From: an uncultured Clostridia bacterium
GTDB lineage: Bacteria; Bacillota; Clostridia; Lachnospirales; Lachnospiraceae
Reading direction: 5' to 3'
DNA length: 64,000 nucleotides
Assembly: GCA_947385955.1 (NCBI GenBank)
Contig: CANDNA010000002.1
Location: 169,693 to 233,692, forward strand
Below are positions 56,805 through 64,000 of the stretch, in pieces (position 1 is the first letter of the stretch; every line of letters starts with the position of its first letter). The position numbers and the translations under genes are program-made. The notes below the pieces were generated by a model. It saw only the letters and a program-made list of their open reading frames with translations. It had not been told where the DNA came from and searched no databases.

Positions 56805-58849
56805 GTTAAATCACCCTCTTCTATCATAGTATCCAATGTACGTTTCATCACTCTGACGGCTTCCTCTAATGGTACATCTTCCATCTGAGCACCTGCAATG
56901 TTCATATGACCGCCGCCGCCCAGACGTTCCATAATCACCTGCACATTCACCTCATCAATAGATCTTGCGCTGATAAAAATTTTGCCCTGGTATTGCGTCA
57001 TAACAAAACTTGCTTTGATCCCTTTTATATTTAACAGTTCATTCGCTGCCTGAGCTCCCAGTACAGTGGGGCTCAATACGCCTTCACTGGAACATATGGA
57101 AATCGCATAATTCCCACGATATATTTCTGCCTGACTGACGGCATCCGCTTTCGTTTTATACTCCAGCGCATCCTCCCGGAACAGTTTGCGTACCCTTGTC
57201 ACATCCGCCCCATTTCTGCGCAGGTAAGCAGCCGCTTCAAAAGTCCTTACCCCCGTTTTGGTAGTAAAATTACTGGTATCTACAATGATACCGGCATACA
57301 TGCTGTTGGCTTCTTCGATACGCAGACGGATTCCTTCTTTAATATACTGCAATATCTCTGTAACCATCTCACATGCTGAGGAGGCATAAGGCTCTACATA
57401 AGATAATGTAGCATTTTCAATCGTTTCCGAACCCTGCCTGTGATGATCCAGCACTACAATAGATTTGCATGTCCGCAGCAATTCCGGACATTCTGTGATG
57501 CTGGGCTTATTTACATCCACCACCACCAGTACCGTATTGTTCCCGGACGCCTCGACAGCCTCGGCACTGTTGATCAGCATATCCTCTTCATATTCCGCAT
57601 TGTTCTGAAACATATCCACCAATGGCCTGACAGATGTCGTCACATCATTGATTACAATATGTGCTTTACGTTCCAGTGATTTGGCAATCCGATAGATACC
57701 AACGGCTGCCCCAAAGCTGTCCATATCCGCCAGACGATGTCCCATTACCAGCACTTTGTCTTTGGAGGAAATAATTTCATTCAAAGCATGCGCTTTTACT
57801 CTTGCTTTTACTCTCGTATTTTTTTCAACCTGTTGACTTTTTCCTCCATAATAAGTTATGGAATTGGAGGTCTTAACCACTGCCTGATCTCCGCCCCGTC
57901 CCAGAGCCAAATCTATAGCCGTCCTGGAAAATTCATAGTTCTGTGTATAGCTTAAACCATCCAGTCCAACTCCGATGCTCAAAGTCACTGCCATTCCGTT
58001 TCCGATGTTAACCGTTTTCACATCATCCAACAGGTCAAACTTGCTCTCTTCCAACTGAAGAATTGATTCCTTACGAAGAATCACCAGATATTTATCTTTC
58101 TCCATCTTTTTCGCAATTCCGTCCAGGGAAGCAATATACTTGTTGATCTTCCGGTCAATCAGGGCAATCAGGAGAGAGCGCCTTACTTCTTCCACACTTT
58201 CCAGTGCTTCCTCATAATTATCCAGATATATCATACCCACAGCCAAAGACTGATTATCATTCTCCCGTAAAGCAATCTTTAACGCTGTTTCATCATACAA
58301 ATACAAGGCGACCAGAAACCCCTTATAATTGGGTTCCTGAAATATTTCACTGTTTACCGTCATATCCTTCAGGGATATCCGTTTCATTTTTACCGAGAAC
58401 TCACTGTCCTCAAATTCCAGCTCCATTTCTGTCTCTTCCTCTTCGTCGGGAAAGCATTCCTTTGTCAACGTAGGAAAAATCGCAGAAATAGACTTACAAT
58501 ATCCCTTTTCTTTATGTATGACCGATTCAAACGCCTTATTGGACCAGACGACCTTTCCTCCCTCATCCAGAAGTGCGTACGGAATCGCCATTTCCCGCAA
58601 AAGCCGTTTCTGAATCTGGCCATACTGTGTTGCAAAGCTGATCAGTTCATTCATGATAACCGGTTTGTTGTAAAACATCATCATAAAAATTACAAGAAAA
58701 TAAATCAGCAGTGCACCTGTCAGCAAAAGTCCTGACCGATAGTCCATTATATATATAACAAGATTTACCAGAGACAGCAGGATCCCCATTGCAATAGAAC
58801 CCTGAAGATAGGATCTCAGCCTCCCTTTTATCTTAATCCTCTTTTTCAT
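56801..58849 (-). CDS. gdpP: Cyclic-di-AMP phosphodiesterase GdpP (DHH family)
   Basis: 682 residues: two N-terminal membrane helices (about 15-55), PAS (about 80-170), degenerate GGDEF (about 180-310) and a DHH/DHHA1 phosphodiesterase (about 350-680). VMGHRLADMDSFGAAVG, VVVDVNKP, VLDHHRQGSE and GGGGHMNIAGAQ mark the catalytic metal-binding sites. It turns c-di-AMP into pApA, controlling potassium and cell wall balance. RBS GGAGGG. Confidence 0.95.
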   Translation of the reverse strand: MKKRIKIKGRLRSYLQGSIAMGILLSLVNLVIYIMDYRSGLLLTGALLIYFLVIFMMMFYNKPVIMNELISFATQYGQIQKRLLREMAIPYALLDEGGKVVWSNKAFESVIHKEKGYCKSISAIFPTLTKECFPDEEEETEMELEFEDSEFSVKMKRISLKDMTVNSEIFQEPNYKGFLVALYLYDETALKIALRENDNQSLAVGMIYLDNYEEALESVEEVRRSLLIALIDRKINKYIASLDGIAKKMEKDKYLVILRKESILQLEESKFDLLDDVKTVNIGNGMAVTLSIGVGLDGLSYTQNYEFSRTAIDLALGRGGDQAVVKTSNSITYYGGKSQQVEKNTRVKARVKAHALNEIISSKDKVLVMGHRLADMDSFGAAVGIYRIAKSLERKAHIVINDVTTSVRPLVDMFQNNAEYEEDMLINSAEAVEASGNNTVLVVVDVNKPSITECPELLRTCKSIVVLDHHRQGSETIENATLSYVEPYASSACEMVTEILQYIKEGIRLRIEEANSMYAGIIVDTSNFTTKTGVRTFEAAAYLRRNGADVTRVRKLFREDALEYKTKADAVSQAEIYRGNYAISICSSEGVLSPTVLGAQAANELLNIKGIKASFVMTQYQGKIFISARSIDEVNVQVIMERLGGGGHMNIAGAQMEDVPLEEAVRVMKRTLDTMIEEGDLT

Positions 58850-58986
58850 CCTCTTACCCTCCGGGCAAAACCCGATCTATTTACATTCTTCTTATATTCA
58901 TTCTGATCATAATGGTTACGGAAAAATTCATCCTTCATAAACCATTTAGCTGAATCTCATAATTAGTACTGTAACAATTATCATTT

Positions 58987-58995
58987 ATTATAGCA
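58987..58995 (-). promoter_or_regulatory. Extended -10 promoter of gdpP-rplI-dnaB
   Basis: Minus strand TGC then perfect TATAAT (58987-58992), giving a leader of about 130 nt. Apart from this and the rpsR terminator I see nothing in the 293-bp gap. Confidence 0.55.
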
Positions 58996-59079
58996 TTTTT
59001 TATTTGCAAATGCCACAATATTATATCGTCAAATATAAGGAGATTTTGTATAAATATGTCATTTTCTGAATATTAAGAA

Positions 59080-59116
59080 AAAAAGAAAGACCAACTGTCT
59101 CAACAGACAGTTGGTC
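59080..59116 (-). terminator. Terminator of rpsF-ssb-rpsR
   Basis: Perfect 12-bp stem GACCAACTGTCT / AGACAGTTGGTC, followed on the minus strand by TTTCTTTTTTT. Confidence 0.9.
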
Positions 59117-59142
59117 GGCTCTGCATTTCTTCTTACTCTGCC

Positions 59143-59406
59143 TTATTCTGCAACATAAGGCATCAAAGCAATATGTCTCGCCCTCTTGATGGCCACGGTA
59201 AGAGCTCTCTGATGCTTTGCACAGTTACCTGTAATACGACGGGGAAGGATCTTCCCTCTTTCAGATACATATCTTTTTAATTTATTGGTATCTTTATAGT
59301 CAATCACATTGTCCTTACCACAGAATACGCAAACTTTTTTTCTTCTCCGCATTCCGCCTCTGCGCTTCATCGGTCCATCTGATTTCTCTGCTTTATTAAA
59401 AGCCAT
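59143..59406 (-). CDS. rpsR: 30S ribosomal protein S18
   Basis: 87 residues with the conserved core [20 protein letters not shown] and [20 protein letters not shown]. The Cys residues make it the zinc-binding (C+) form. RBS AGGAGG. Third in rpsF-ssb-rpsR. Confidence 0.97.
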   Translation of the reverse strand: MAFNKAEKSDGPMKRRGGMRRRKKVCVFCGKDNVIDYKDTNKLKRYVSERGKILPRRITGNCAKHQRALTVAIKRARHIALMPYVAE

Positions 59407-59434
59407 GATGCATACCTCCTGTTAAACTATTTTC

Positions 59435-59878
59435 TCAGTTAAAAGGCAGCTCCTCATCAATTCCATCCGGAATATTCATAAAACCGTCCCCCACAGAAAC
59501 CGGTTCCGGCCTGCTGACAGGAGCACTATAACCGCCTTCCTGGCCTGAACTTGCATTCTTACTCTCTGCAAACTCATGATCTTCTACTACTACATCGGTT
59601 GTATATACTTTTATGCCGTCCTTATTGGTATAACTGCCTGTCTGAATCCGTCCCGTGACAAGCATCTTGATCCCCTTGCGCAGATACTTTTCAGCGAACT
59701 CCGCCTGTCGGCCAAATGCAACACAACCTATAAAATCTGCTGTGTTTTCATCTCCGTTCCGATTGAAACGGCGGTCAACAGCCAGGGTATATCTTGCAAT
59801 TGCGGTCGCATTCTCACCCTGAGAATACCGCACTTCCGGGTCTCTCGTCAATCTACCCATAAGAATTACTCTATTCAT
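59435..59878 (-). CDS. ssb: Single-stranded DNA-binding protein
   Basis: 147 residues: OB fold (about 1-105, MNRVILMGRLTRDPEVRYSQ, FGRQAEFAEKYLRKG), a Gly/Ser/Pro-rich linker and the acidic tip GIDEELPFN that binds partner proteins. It lies between rpsF and rpsR, as is common. Confidence 0.97.
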   Translation of the reverse strand: MNRVILMGRLTRDPEVRYSQGENATAIARYTLAVDRRFNRNGDENTADFIGCVAFGRQAEFAEKYLRKGIKMLVTGRIQTGSYTNKDGIKVYTTDVVVEDHEFAESKNASSGQEGGYSAPVSRPEPVSVGDGFMNIPDGIDEELPFN

Positions 59879-59895
59879 ATAGTCCCTACTTTCTA

Positions 59896-60186
59896 TTATG
59901 CCTCGTCCTGTCTAACGCATAAGTATCTGATCACATTGTCCATAATACGTACACGGGATTCAATCTCCGCCGGAACATTGGATTCAGCATCGAACTGAAT
60001 GAAATAATAGAACGCTTCTCTCATTTTCTGAATTTCGTAAGCCAGTCTCTTCTTTCCCCATTCATCAACATTCGTAATCGTTCCACCGAATCTTTCAATG
60101 AGTGCTTTACATTTTTCAACTGTAGCTGCTCTTTCATCATCTTCGATTTTAGCATTGACAATCACGGCTAATTCATACTTGTTCAC
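59896..60186 (-). CDS. rpsF: 30S ribosomal protein S6
   Basis: 96 residues from a GTG start at 60186, fixed by AAAGGAGG 8 bp upstream and by family alignment (NKYELAVIVNAKIEDDERAA). The core WGKKRLAYEIQKMREAFYYF is typical. First gene of the operon. Confidence 0.95.
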   Translation of the reverse strand: MNKYELAVIVNAKIEDDERAATVEKCKALIERFGGTITNVDEWGKKRLAYEIQKMREAFYYFIQFDAESNVPAEIESRVRIMDNVIRYLCVRQDEA

Positions 60187-60259
60187 GCTTCTTACCTCCT
60201 TTTGGTCTCTGGCCCCTTTTCTCAAAGGAGCAAGGAATAAAATATATCACAGAAGTGTA

Positions 60260-60288
60260 TGATACCATAAAAGCCCAGTGTTTTCAAG
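60260..60288 (-). promoter_or_regulatory. Promoter of rpsF-ssb-rpsR
   Basis: Minus strand TTGAAA (60283-60288), 17-bp spacer, TATCAT (60260-60265). The -35 overlaps the stop of the upstream DUF951 gene. Confidence 0.65.
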
Positions 60289-60472
60289 GGATTTTTCTAA
60301 TTTCTCTGGCATTTTTTTCTACCAGCTTTCTGGATATCATAATCTGATGTCCGCATCCCATGCATTTTAATCTGAAATCAGCTCCCACCCGCAGTATCTC
60401 CCATTCCCTGGAACCACAGGGATGCGGCTTTTTCAGTTTTACCATATCTCCAATCTCAAAATCAAATTGCAT
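60284..60472 (-). CDS. DUF951 protein (YyzM-like)
   Basis: 62 residues: FEIGDMVKLKKPHPCGSREW, GADFRLKCMGCGHQIMISR. The CxxC and conserved His-Pro-Cys-Gly match DUF951, a small protein next to rpsF in many Firmicutes. Role unknown; the Cys set suggests zinc. Confidence 0.9.
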   Translation of the reverse strand: MQFDFEIGDMVKLKKPHPCGSREWEILRVGADFRLKCMGCGHQIMISRKLVEKNAREIRKIP

Positions 60473-60518
60473 ATTCTTTCATCCTTTTTCTCATGCAGAC
60501 TTTACAAATCATAGAATG

Positions 60519-61250
60519 CTACCGGCTTTCTCCCCCATCTACCTGAGAAAAAATCTCTCCAATACTGCCCTGTATCACCAGATCAGCCACACTGTCTCTG
60601 GGGGTTGCCGTTTTATTAATCAGGATCAGCTTATTTCCTCTGTAATAGTCAATCAGTCCCGCCGCCGGATATACCGCCAGAGAAGTGCCACCGATAATCA
60701 GAACATCTGCGGCACTGATGCAGGCAACCGCTTCTGATATTGTCTGATTATCCAAACCTTCTTCATACAGCACCACATCCGGCTTAATCGGACCGCCGCA
60801 CTGACATACAGGCACACCTTCCGAATGCAGAATATATTCCGCATCATAAAACCTATGACATTTTTCACAATAATTCCGATGTACACTCCCGTGCAGCTCC
60901 AATACTTTTTTACTGCCTGCAGCCTGGTGAAGCCCGTCAATATTCTGTGTAATAACGGCTTTTAATTTGCCCTCCTGTTCCCATTGAGCCAGTTTTTTAT
61001 GGGCTGCGTTGGGCTGCGCCGTAAGGCACAGCATCTTATCCCTGTAAAACCGGTAAAATTCCTCCGTATGATTCCGATAAAAAGTATGGCTCAAAATAGT
61101 CTCCGGAGGATAGTCATATTTCTGATTATATAGCCCATCCACACTTCTGAAATCCGGAATACCACTCTCCGTAGAGACTCCTGCTCCGCCAAAAAATACC
61201 ACATTGTCTGACGCTGCCATAATCTTTTGAAATTGTTCCAGTACACTCAT
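60519..61250 (-). CDS. NAD-dependent protein deacylase (sirtuin)
   Basis: 243 residues. NAD-binding FFGGAGVSTESGIPDFRS, catalytic ITQNIDGLHQAAGSKKVLELHGS (His in ELHGS), zinc pairs in NYCEKC and VCQCGG, and IIGGTSLAVYPAAGLI. It would remove acyl groups from lysines using NAD. RBS AGAGGGATC. The gene follows the aldo/keto reductase by 30 bp. Confidence 0.95.
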   Translation of the reverse strand: MSVLEQFQKIMAASDNVVFFGGAGVSTESGIPDFRSVDGLYNQKYDYPPETILSHTFYRNHTEEFYRFYRDKMLCLTAQPNAAHKKLAQWEQEGKLKAVITQNIDGLHQAAGSKKVLELHGSVHRNYCEKCHRFYDAEYILHSEGVPVCQCGGPIKPDVVLYEEGLDNQTISEAVACISAADVLIIGGTSLAVYPAAGLIDYYRGNKLILINKTATPRDSVADLVIQGSIGEIFSQVDGGESR

Positions 61251-61280
61251 ATGATCCCTCTTTCCAATATGCCCGGCATT

Positions 61281-62153
61281 TTACTGGGCAAAATTACTCT
61301 TTTTCTTGGGTATCGCAAAATCCGGATGTTCTCCCAGCCACGTATTCTGCGGCATATTATTAATAATTGACATATCCTCCGCGGTAAGCTCAAAATCAAA
61401 TATATCCTGATTTTGCTTCATTCTTTCCATAGCCGAAGATTTAACCAGTGGTATAATTCCTTTCTGTAACAAAAAACGCAGGCAAATCTGTGCCACTGTC
61501 TTACCATACTTCTCCGCATATTCTTTCAAAACAGGATGATCCAGCATAGCGCTCCTTCCGAGAGGACTCCACGCCTGTACTCTGATATCATGTTCAAAAC
61601 AATACCGGACTGCCGCTTCCTGTGTATAGCCGGGATGTATTTCCAACTGATCCACAACAGGCTTTACAGTACAGTTTTTCAATATATTTTCCGTATGATG
61701 AGGAAGAAAATTACTCAATCCAATCCCCCTGACCTTACCGCTCTGATAAAGTTCCTCCAAAGCACGCCAGGTATCCAGATCCTTTTCTTTCCAGTCGCAA
61801 TCCCCTTCTTTCCCTCTTGGCCAATGAATCAAATATAAATCCAGATAATCCATTTGCAGTCTGTCCAATGTCCTTGCAAAGGCTTCCCTGGCTTCCTGAT
61901 ATCCCCGCTCATCTATCCATAACTTTGATACAATAAAAAACTCCTCTCTGGGAATACCGCTTTCTCTTACCGCCTGTCCCAATACGCGCTCCGTTTCATA
62001 CAGAGATGCCGTATCAAAATACCGGTAGCCTGCCTCAATGGCAGTACGGTTAATCGCCAGGTTGTCTCCTCCTTTTGCATTATATGTTCCAAAACCAATA
62101 CACGGAATCTTAACCCCATTGGAAAGGGTATAGCAATCATTTATCGAACGCAT
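61281..62153 (-). CDS. Aldo/keto reductase
   Basis: 290 residues, (beta/alpha)8 NADPH-dependent carbonyl reductase. Catalytic tetrad: Asp and Tyr in YRYFDTASLYETE, Lys in VSKLWIDERG, His in LYLIHWPRG. GIGLSNFLPHH and the C-terminal SAMERMKQN with NADP contacts follow. Substrate not assignable. Confidence 0.94.
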   Translation of the reverse strand: MRSINDCYTLSNGVKIPCIGFGTYNAKGGDNLAINRTAIEAGYRYFDTASLYETERVLGQAVRESGIPREEFFIVSKLWIDERGYQEAREAFARTLDRLQMDYLDLYLIHWPRGKEGDCDWKEKDLDTWRALEELYQSGKVRGIGLSNFLPHHTENILKNCTVKPVVDQLEIHPGYTQEAAVRYCFEHDIRVQAWSPLGRSAMLDHPVLKEYAEKYGKTVAQICLRFLLQKGIIPLVKSSAMERMKQNQDIFDFELTAEDMSIINNMPQNTWLGEHPDFAIPKKKSNFAQ

Positions 62154-62174
62154 CCTTCATACCTTCCTTCTTTT

Positions 62175-63329
62175 TTAAATCAAAAATTCATCATAAAGTT
62201 TCTCACGACAGGCTGCATCACTGGCTGCTTTCATAATATCTTCTGTGCGTCCCAGTTCTGCAAGTTTCCGATTAAGCTGATTGAGTCGTCCCAGTTCCGC
62301 ACGTAATGTATCGCATGCCATACTTAATGTATCCCGTTCCGCACTCAATGTGTCTCGCTCTGCACTCAATGTATCTCGCTCTGCACTTAATGTATCTCTC
62401 TCTACGCTTAATGCATCCCGCTCTACATTTAACGCATTTACCTCATCCTGCATCTCATCAATCATAAGCTGTACAGTGTTTCTGTCAAGTATCCTGAGTT
62501 CCTCTGAAAATATTCCCATAACTTCCTCCATGTTACAGCATATCCGGTAAATATCCTCATATATGAACTTGAATTCCGGATATGCTTCGATCAGTTCCAC
62601 GATTTGTTCCGGATTATCCTCACTGAAAAATGTCAGCCATGCTTCCAGCCTGTTTTGTATAGTTTTATTGTAACGGTTCTTTTTAAAGATATCAAGCGGT
62701 ATAAAAATGTATTTCTGCAGCAATTCCAATTGCAGTCCGCTGTCAGAACATTGTTCAAAATAATGTACATATGTATCCGGAAACAAATGAAAAGAAGCTG
62801 CGCTTTTTTCAAAAAATACAATCGTATATACACTCTTGATATCCTCATAGCTGAAGCCTTTCTTTTTAGCATCTCTGACTCTCTTATATTGTCTTAAAAG
62901 CATATCTGCAGAATAGCAGGCACTACGCTCCCCGGGAAATTTATAACCAATTTTCTGCACTTCTACATTTGCAATGCTTCCATCTTCCAGCTCTACCACA
63001 ATATCAGTAACCACCAGTGTATTTTCATCTGCAATTCGTGTAGAATCATTTGGCAGTGCACATAAAATCCTTACATTTTTCTTTAAAAGAAGTGACAGTA
63101 AATCCTCCAATCGTTCCGGTGCCTTTTCAGGATTCAATATTTCTTTGCTAAAAGAATCATACAAAACTTTTACTCCTTTCACACCGGCACAAAAATTAAG
63201 AAATTCTTCCCTTTGTGCCACAGACCAGCTATAAAATCTGCCTGATAATTTTCTTTTGCTCTCAATTTCAGTAAGTATATCTTCTTTTGTACGGATCATA
63301 GGAAAATACTGTTGTAGATAGTTTGTCAT
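62175..63329 (-). CDS. PD-(D/E)XK nuclease family protein (Rpn/transposase-like) with heptad tail
   Basis: 384 residues from ATG 63329 (AAGGAGG 5 bp upstream). The N-terminal about 270 residues match the PD-(D/E)XK nuclease family transposase group: TDIVVELEDGSIANVEVQKI holds the Asp and ExQ catalytic pattern, and YYSADMLLRQY-like CYSADMLLRQYKRV follows. The tail (about 300-355) is seven heptads of the type SAERDTL forming a coiled coil. These genes are often present in several copies in Lachnospiraceae; a mobile or recombination-promoting role is suspected. Confidence 0.85.
   Translation of the reverse strand: MTNYLQQYFPMIRTKEDILTEIESKRKLSGRFYSWSVAQREEFLNFCAGVKGVKVLYDSFSKEILNPEKAPERLEDLLSLLLKKNVRILCALPNDSTRIADENTLVVTDIVVELEDGSIANVEVQKIGYKFPGERSACYSADMLLRQYKRVRDAKKKGFSYEDIKSVYTIVFFEKSAASFHLFPDTYVHYFEQCSDSGLQLELLQKYIFIPLDIFKKNRYNKTIQNRLEAWLTFFSEDNPEQIVELIEAYPEFKFIYEDIYRICCNMEEVMGIFSEELRILDRNTVQLMIDEMQDEVNALNVERDALSVERDTLSAERDTLSAERDTLSAERDTLSMACDTLRAELGRLNQLNRKLAELGRTEDIMKAASDAACREKLYDEFLI
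62308..62440 (-). repeat. 21-bp tandem repeat coding for heptads
   Basis: Six to seven 21-bp units, the central three nearly identical (consensus on plus strand around CACTCAATGTATCTCGCTCTG), each coding SAERDTL. Edge units are diverged. Such repeats can change number by slippage. Confidence 0.85.
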
Positions 63330-63542
63330 AACGACCTCCTTAGATATGAATTTGCAGAATGTGAATAACTTCCCGAAACGGGATAAGAAGCGCAAAAACT
63401 TTTAGATTGCTGCAAGGATTGTAGCAAAGACCAATATTCTATAGACCACAATATATCATATTATTTTTATTGATACAAGTACTATCTGATAAATAAAGAT
63501 TTTGGAAAAAATATTACTGTCTTATAAATCTGTATAATCAAA

Positions 63543-63562
63543 TAGGGAAGAGCTATCTTCCC
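63543..63562. repeat. Small palindrome
   Basis: GGGAAGAGCTATCTTCCC-type inverted repeat downstream of the tRNA cluster; may be a secondary terminator. The remaining 63396-63542 is AT-rich with nothing called. Confidence 0.4.
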
Positions 63563-63619
63563 CTACTTGCCGTGAGCCGCATCAGCGGCATATCTTATCT
63601 GCACGAATCTGCGCATAAA

Positions 63620-63650
63620 AAAATCCCGAAAGAAATTTCTCCCGGGATTA
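63620..63650 (-). terminator. Terminator of the tRNA cluster
   Basis: Minus strand stem AATCCCGGGAGAAA / TTTCTTTCGGGATT followed by TTTTT, just after tRNA-Cys. Confidence 0.85.
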
Positions 63651-63652
63651 AC

Positions 63653-63723
63653 AGGCGCCAACCAGATTTGAACTGGTGATAAAGGTGTTGCAGACCTTTG
63701 CCTTACCACTTGGCGATGGCGCC
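63653..63723 (-). tRNA. tRNA-Cys (GCA)
   Basis: 71-nt cloverleaf: acceptor GGCGCC/GGCGCC, anticodon GCA in GGTCTGCAACACC, T loop GTTCAAAT. No encoded CCA. Confidence 0.95.
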
Positions 63724-63736
63724 AAATCAATATGAC

Positions 63737-63808
63737 TGACTCCGACGGGAATCGAACCCGTGTTACCGCCGTGAAAGGGCGATGTCTTAACCGCTTGACC
63801 ACGGAGCC
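63737..63808 (-). tRNA. tRNA-Glu (TTC)
   Basis: 72-nt cloverleaf: acceptor GGCTCCG/CGGAGTC, anticodon TTC in GCCCTTTCACGGC, T loop GTTCGAAT. Confidence 0.95.
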
Positions 63809-63855
63809 TCATCCGGGATATATCCCAGTCTTTTTGCATACAACTATGCAAAGCA

Positions 63856-63927
63856 CTCCCCGAGTAGGGCTCGAACCTACAACCCCGCGGTTAACAGCCG
63901 CGTGCTCTACCATTGAGCTATCGAGGA
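63856..63927 (-). tRNA. tRNA-Asn (GTT)
   Basis: 72-nt cloverleaf: acceptor TCCTCGA/TCGGGGA, anticodon GTT in CGGCTGTTAACCG, T loop GTTCGAGC, discriminator G. Confidence 0.95.
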
Positions 63928-64000
63928 TTATCTCTCTCTTACTTCCTTCTTCCCTCCATACCCTCAAAACCGAACATTGAAATCATTCCACAACCTTCTC
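63928..64000 (-). other. Possible rRNA-operon spacer
   Basis: The stretch reads GTTCGGTTTTGAGGG on the minus strand, which resembles spacers around rRNA genes in Clostridia. The tRNAs may therefore trail an rRNA operon beyond the window. This is weak evidence. Confidence 0.3.

Overview
The window looks like chromosomal DNA of an anaerobic, spore-forming, low-to-mid GC Gram-positive bacterium of the Clostridia, most likely Lachnospiraceae. The evidence is the mix of genes. Sporulation genes are present (spoVT, spoVG, cwlD, SleB-type hydrolase, GH18/SH3 germination-like protein). So are a glgC-glgD pair, a T-box ahead of ileS, pyruvate formate-lyase with its activase, a 2[4Fe-4S] ferredoxin and an F-type ATP synthase whose c subunit carries the sodium-type ligand set. 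The taxonomic call is inference; there is no 16S gene in view.

Layout. 1-2.6 kb: 5' part of ileS (minus) behind a T-box leader, then pncB. 2.6-8.1 kb: spoVT, a small alarmone synthetase, and a two-gene signalling operon (chemoreceptor plus REC-GGDEF-EAL-REC protein). 8.2-15.1 kb (minus): pth-mfd, then glgC-glgD-spoVG. 15.4-20.4 kb (plus): murC, then dnaD-dnaC-prs, with a cluster of DnaA-box-like sequences ahead of dnaD. 20.5-25.1 kb is a loose accessory stretch: a small membrane protein, a duplicated promoter/hairpin repeat, a 26-residue holin-like toxin with a likely antisense RNA, two paralogous secreted proteins (one with a start-region frameshift), a truncated serine recombinase and queT. 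25.2-31 kb: a large secreted protein with a degenerate C39-like end, a methyltransferase and a DUF4153 membrane protein. 31-38.2 kb (minus): complete atp operon. 38.3-42.7 kb: DUF402 protein, SleB-type hydrolase, then tsaC-rpiB-upp-comEB. 42.7-45 kb (minus): an RNA-repair pair, RNA ligase plus HD-phosphatase/polynucleotide kinase. 45-48.5 kb: truncated collagen-like protein, cwlD, GH18 protein. 49-54.2 kb: mecA, DUF1858 protein, the pyruvate formate-lyase locus and ferredoxin. 54.2-60.5 kb (minus): two neighbouring replication and ribosome clusters, rpsF-ssb-rpsR and gdpP-rplI-dnaB, plus merR and DUF951. 60.5-64 kb: sirtuin, aldo/keto reductase, PD-(D/E)XK protein and three tRNAs (Asn, Glu, Cys).

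The most striking locus is pyruvate formate-lyase at 50.4-53.9 kb. The 679-residue large subunit has the catalytic Cys-Cys pair but stops just before the glycyl-radical domain. That domain is a separate 80-residue protein encoded after a 66-residue Cys-containing ORF that resembles its N-terminal half. All three have their own ribosome-binding sites, so this looks like a designed split enzyme and not a frameshift. Second is the RNA ligase/HD-Pnk operon, which together would suffice to heal and seal broken RNA. The type I toxin-antitoxin candidate at 22.1 kb and the duplicated promoter/hairpin segments at 21.1 and 24.4 kb are smaller but concrete observations.

All calls come from reading the sequence and translated frames by eye; no database search was run.
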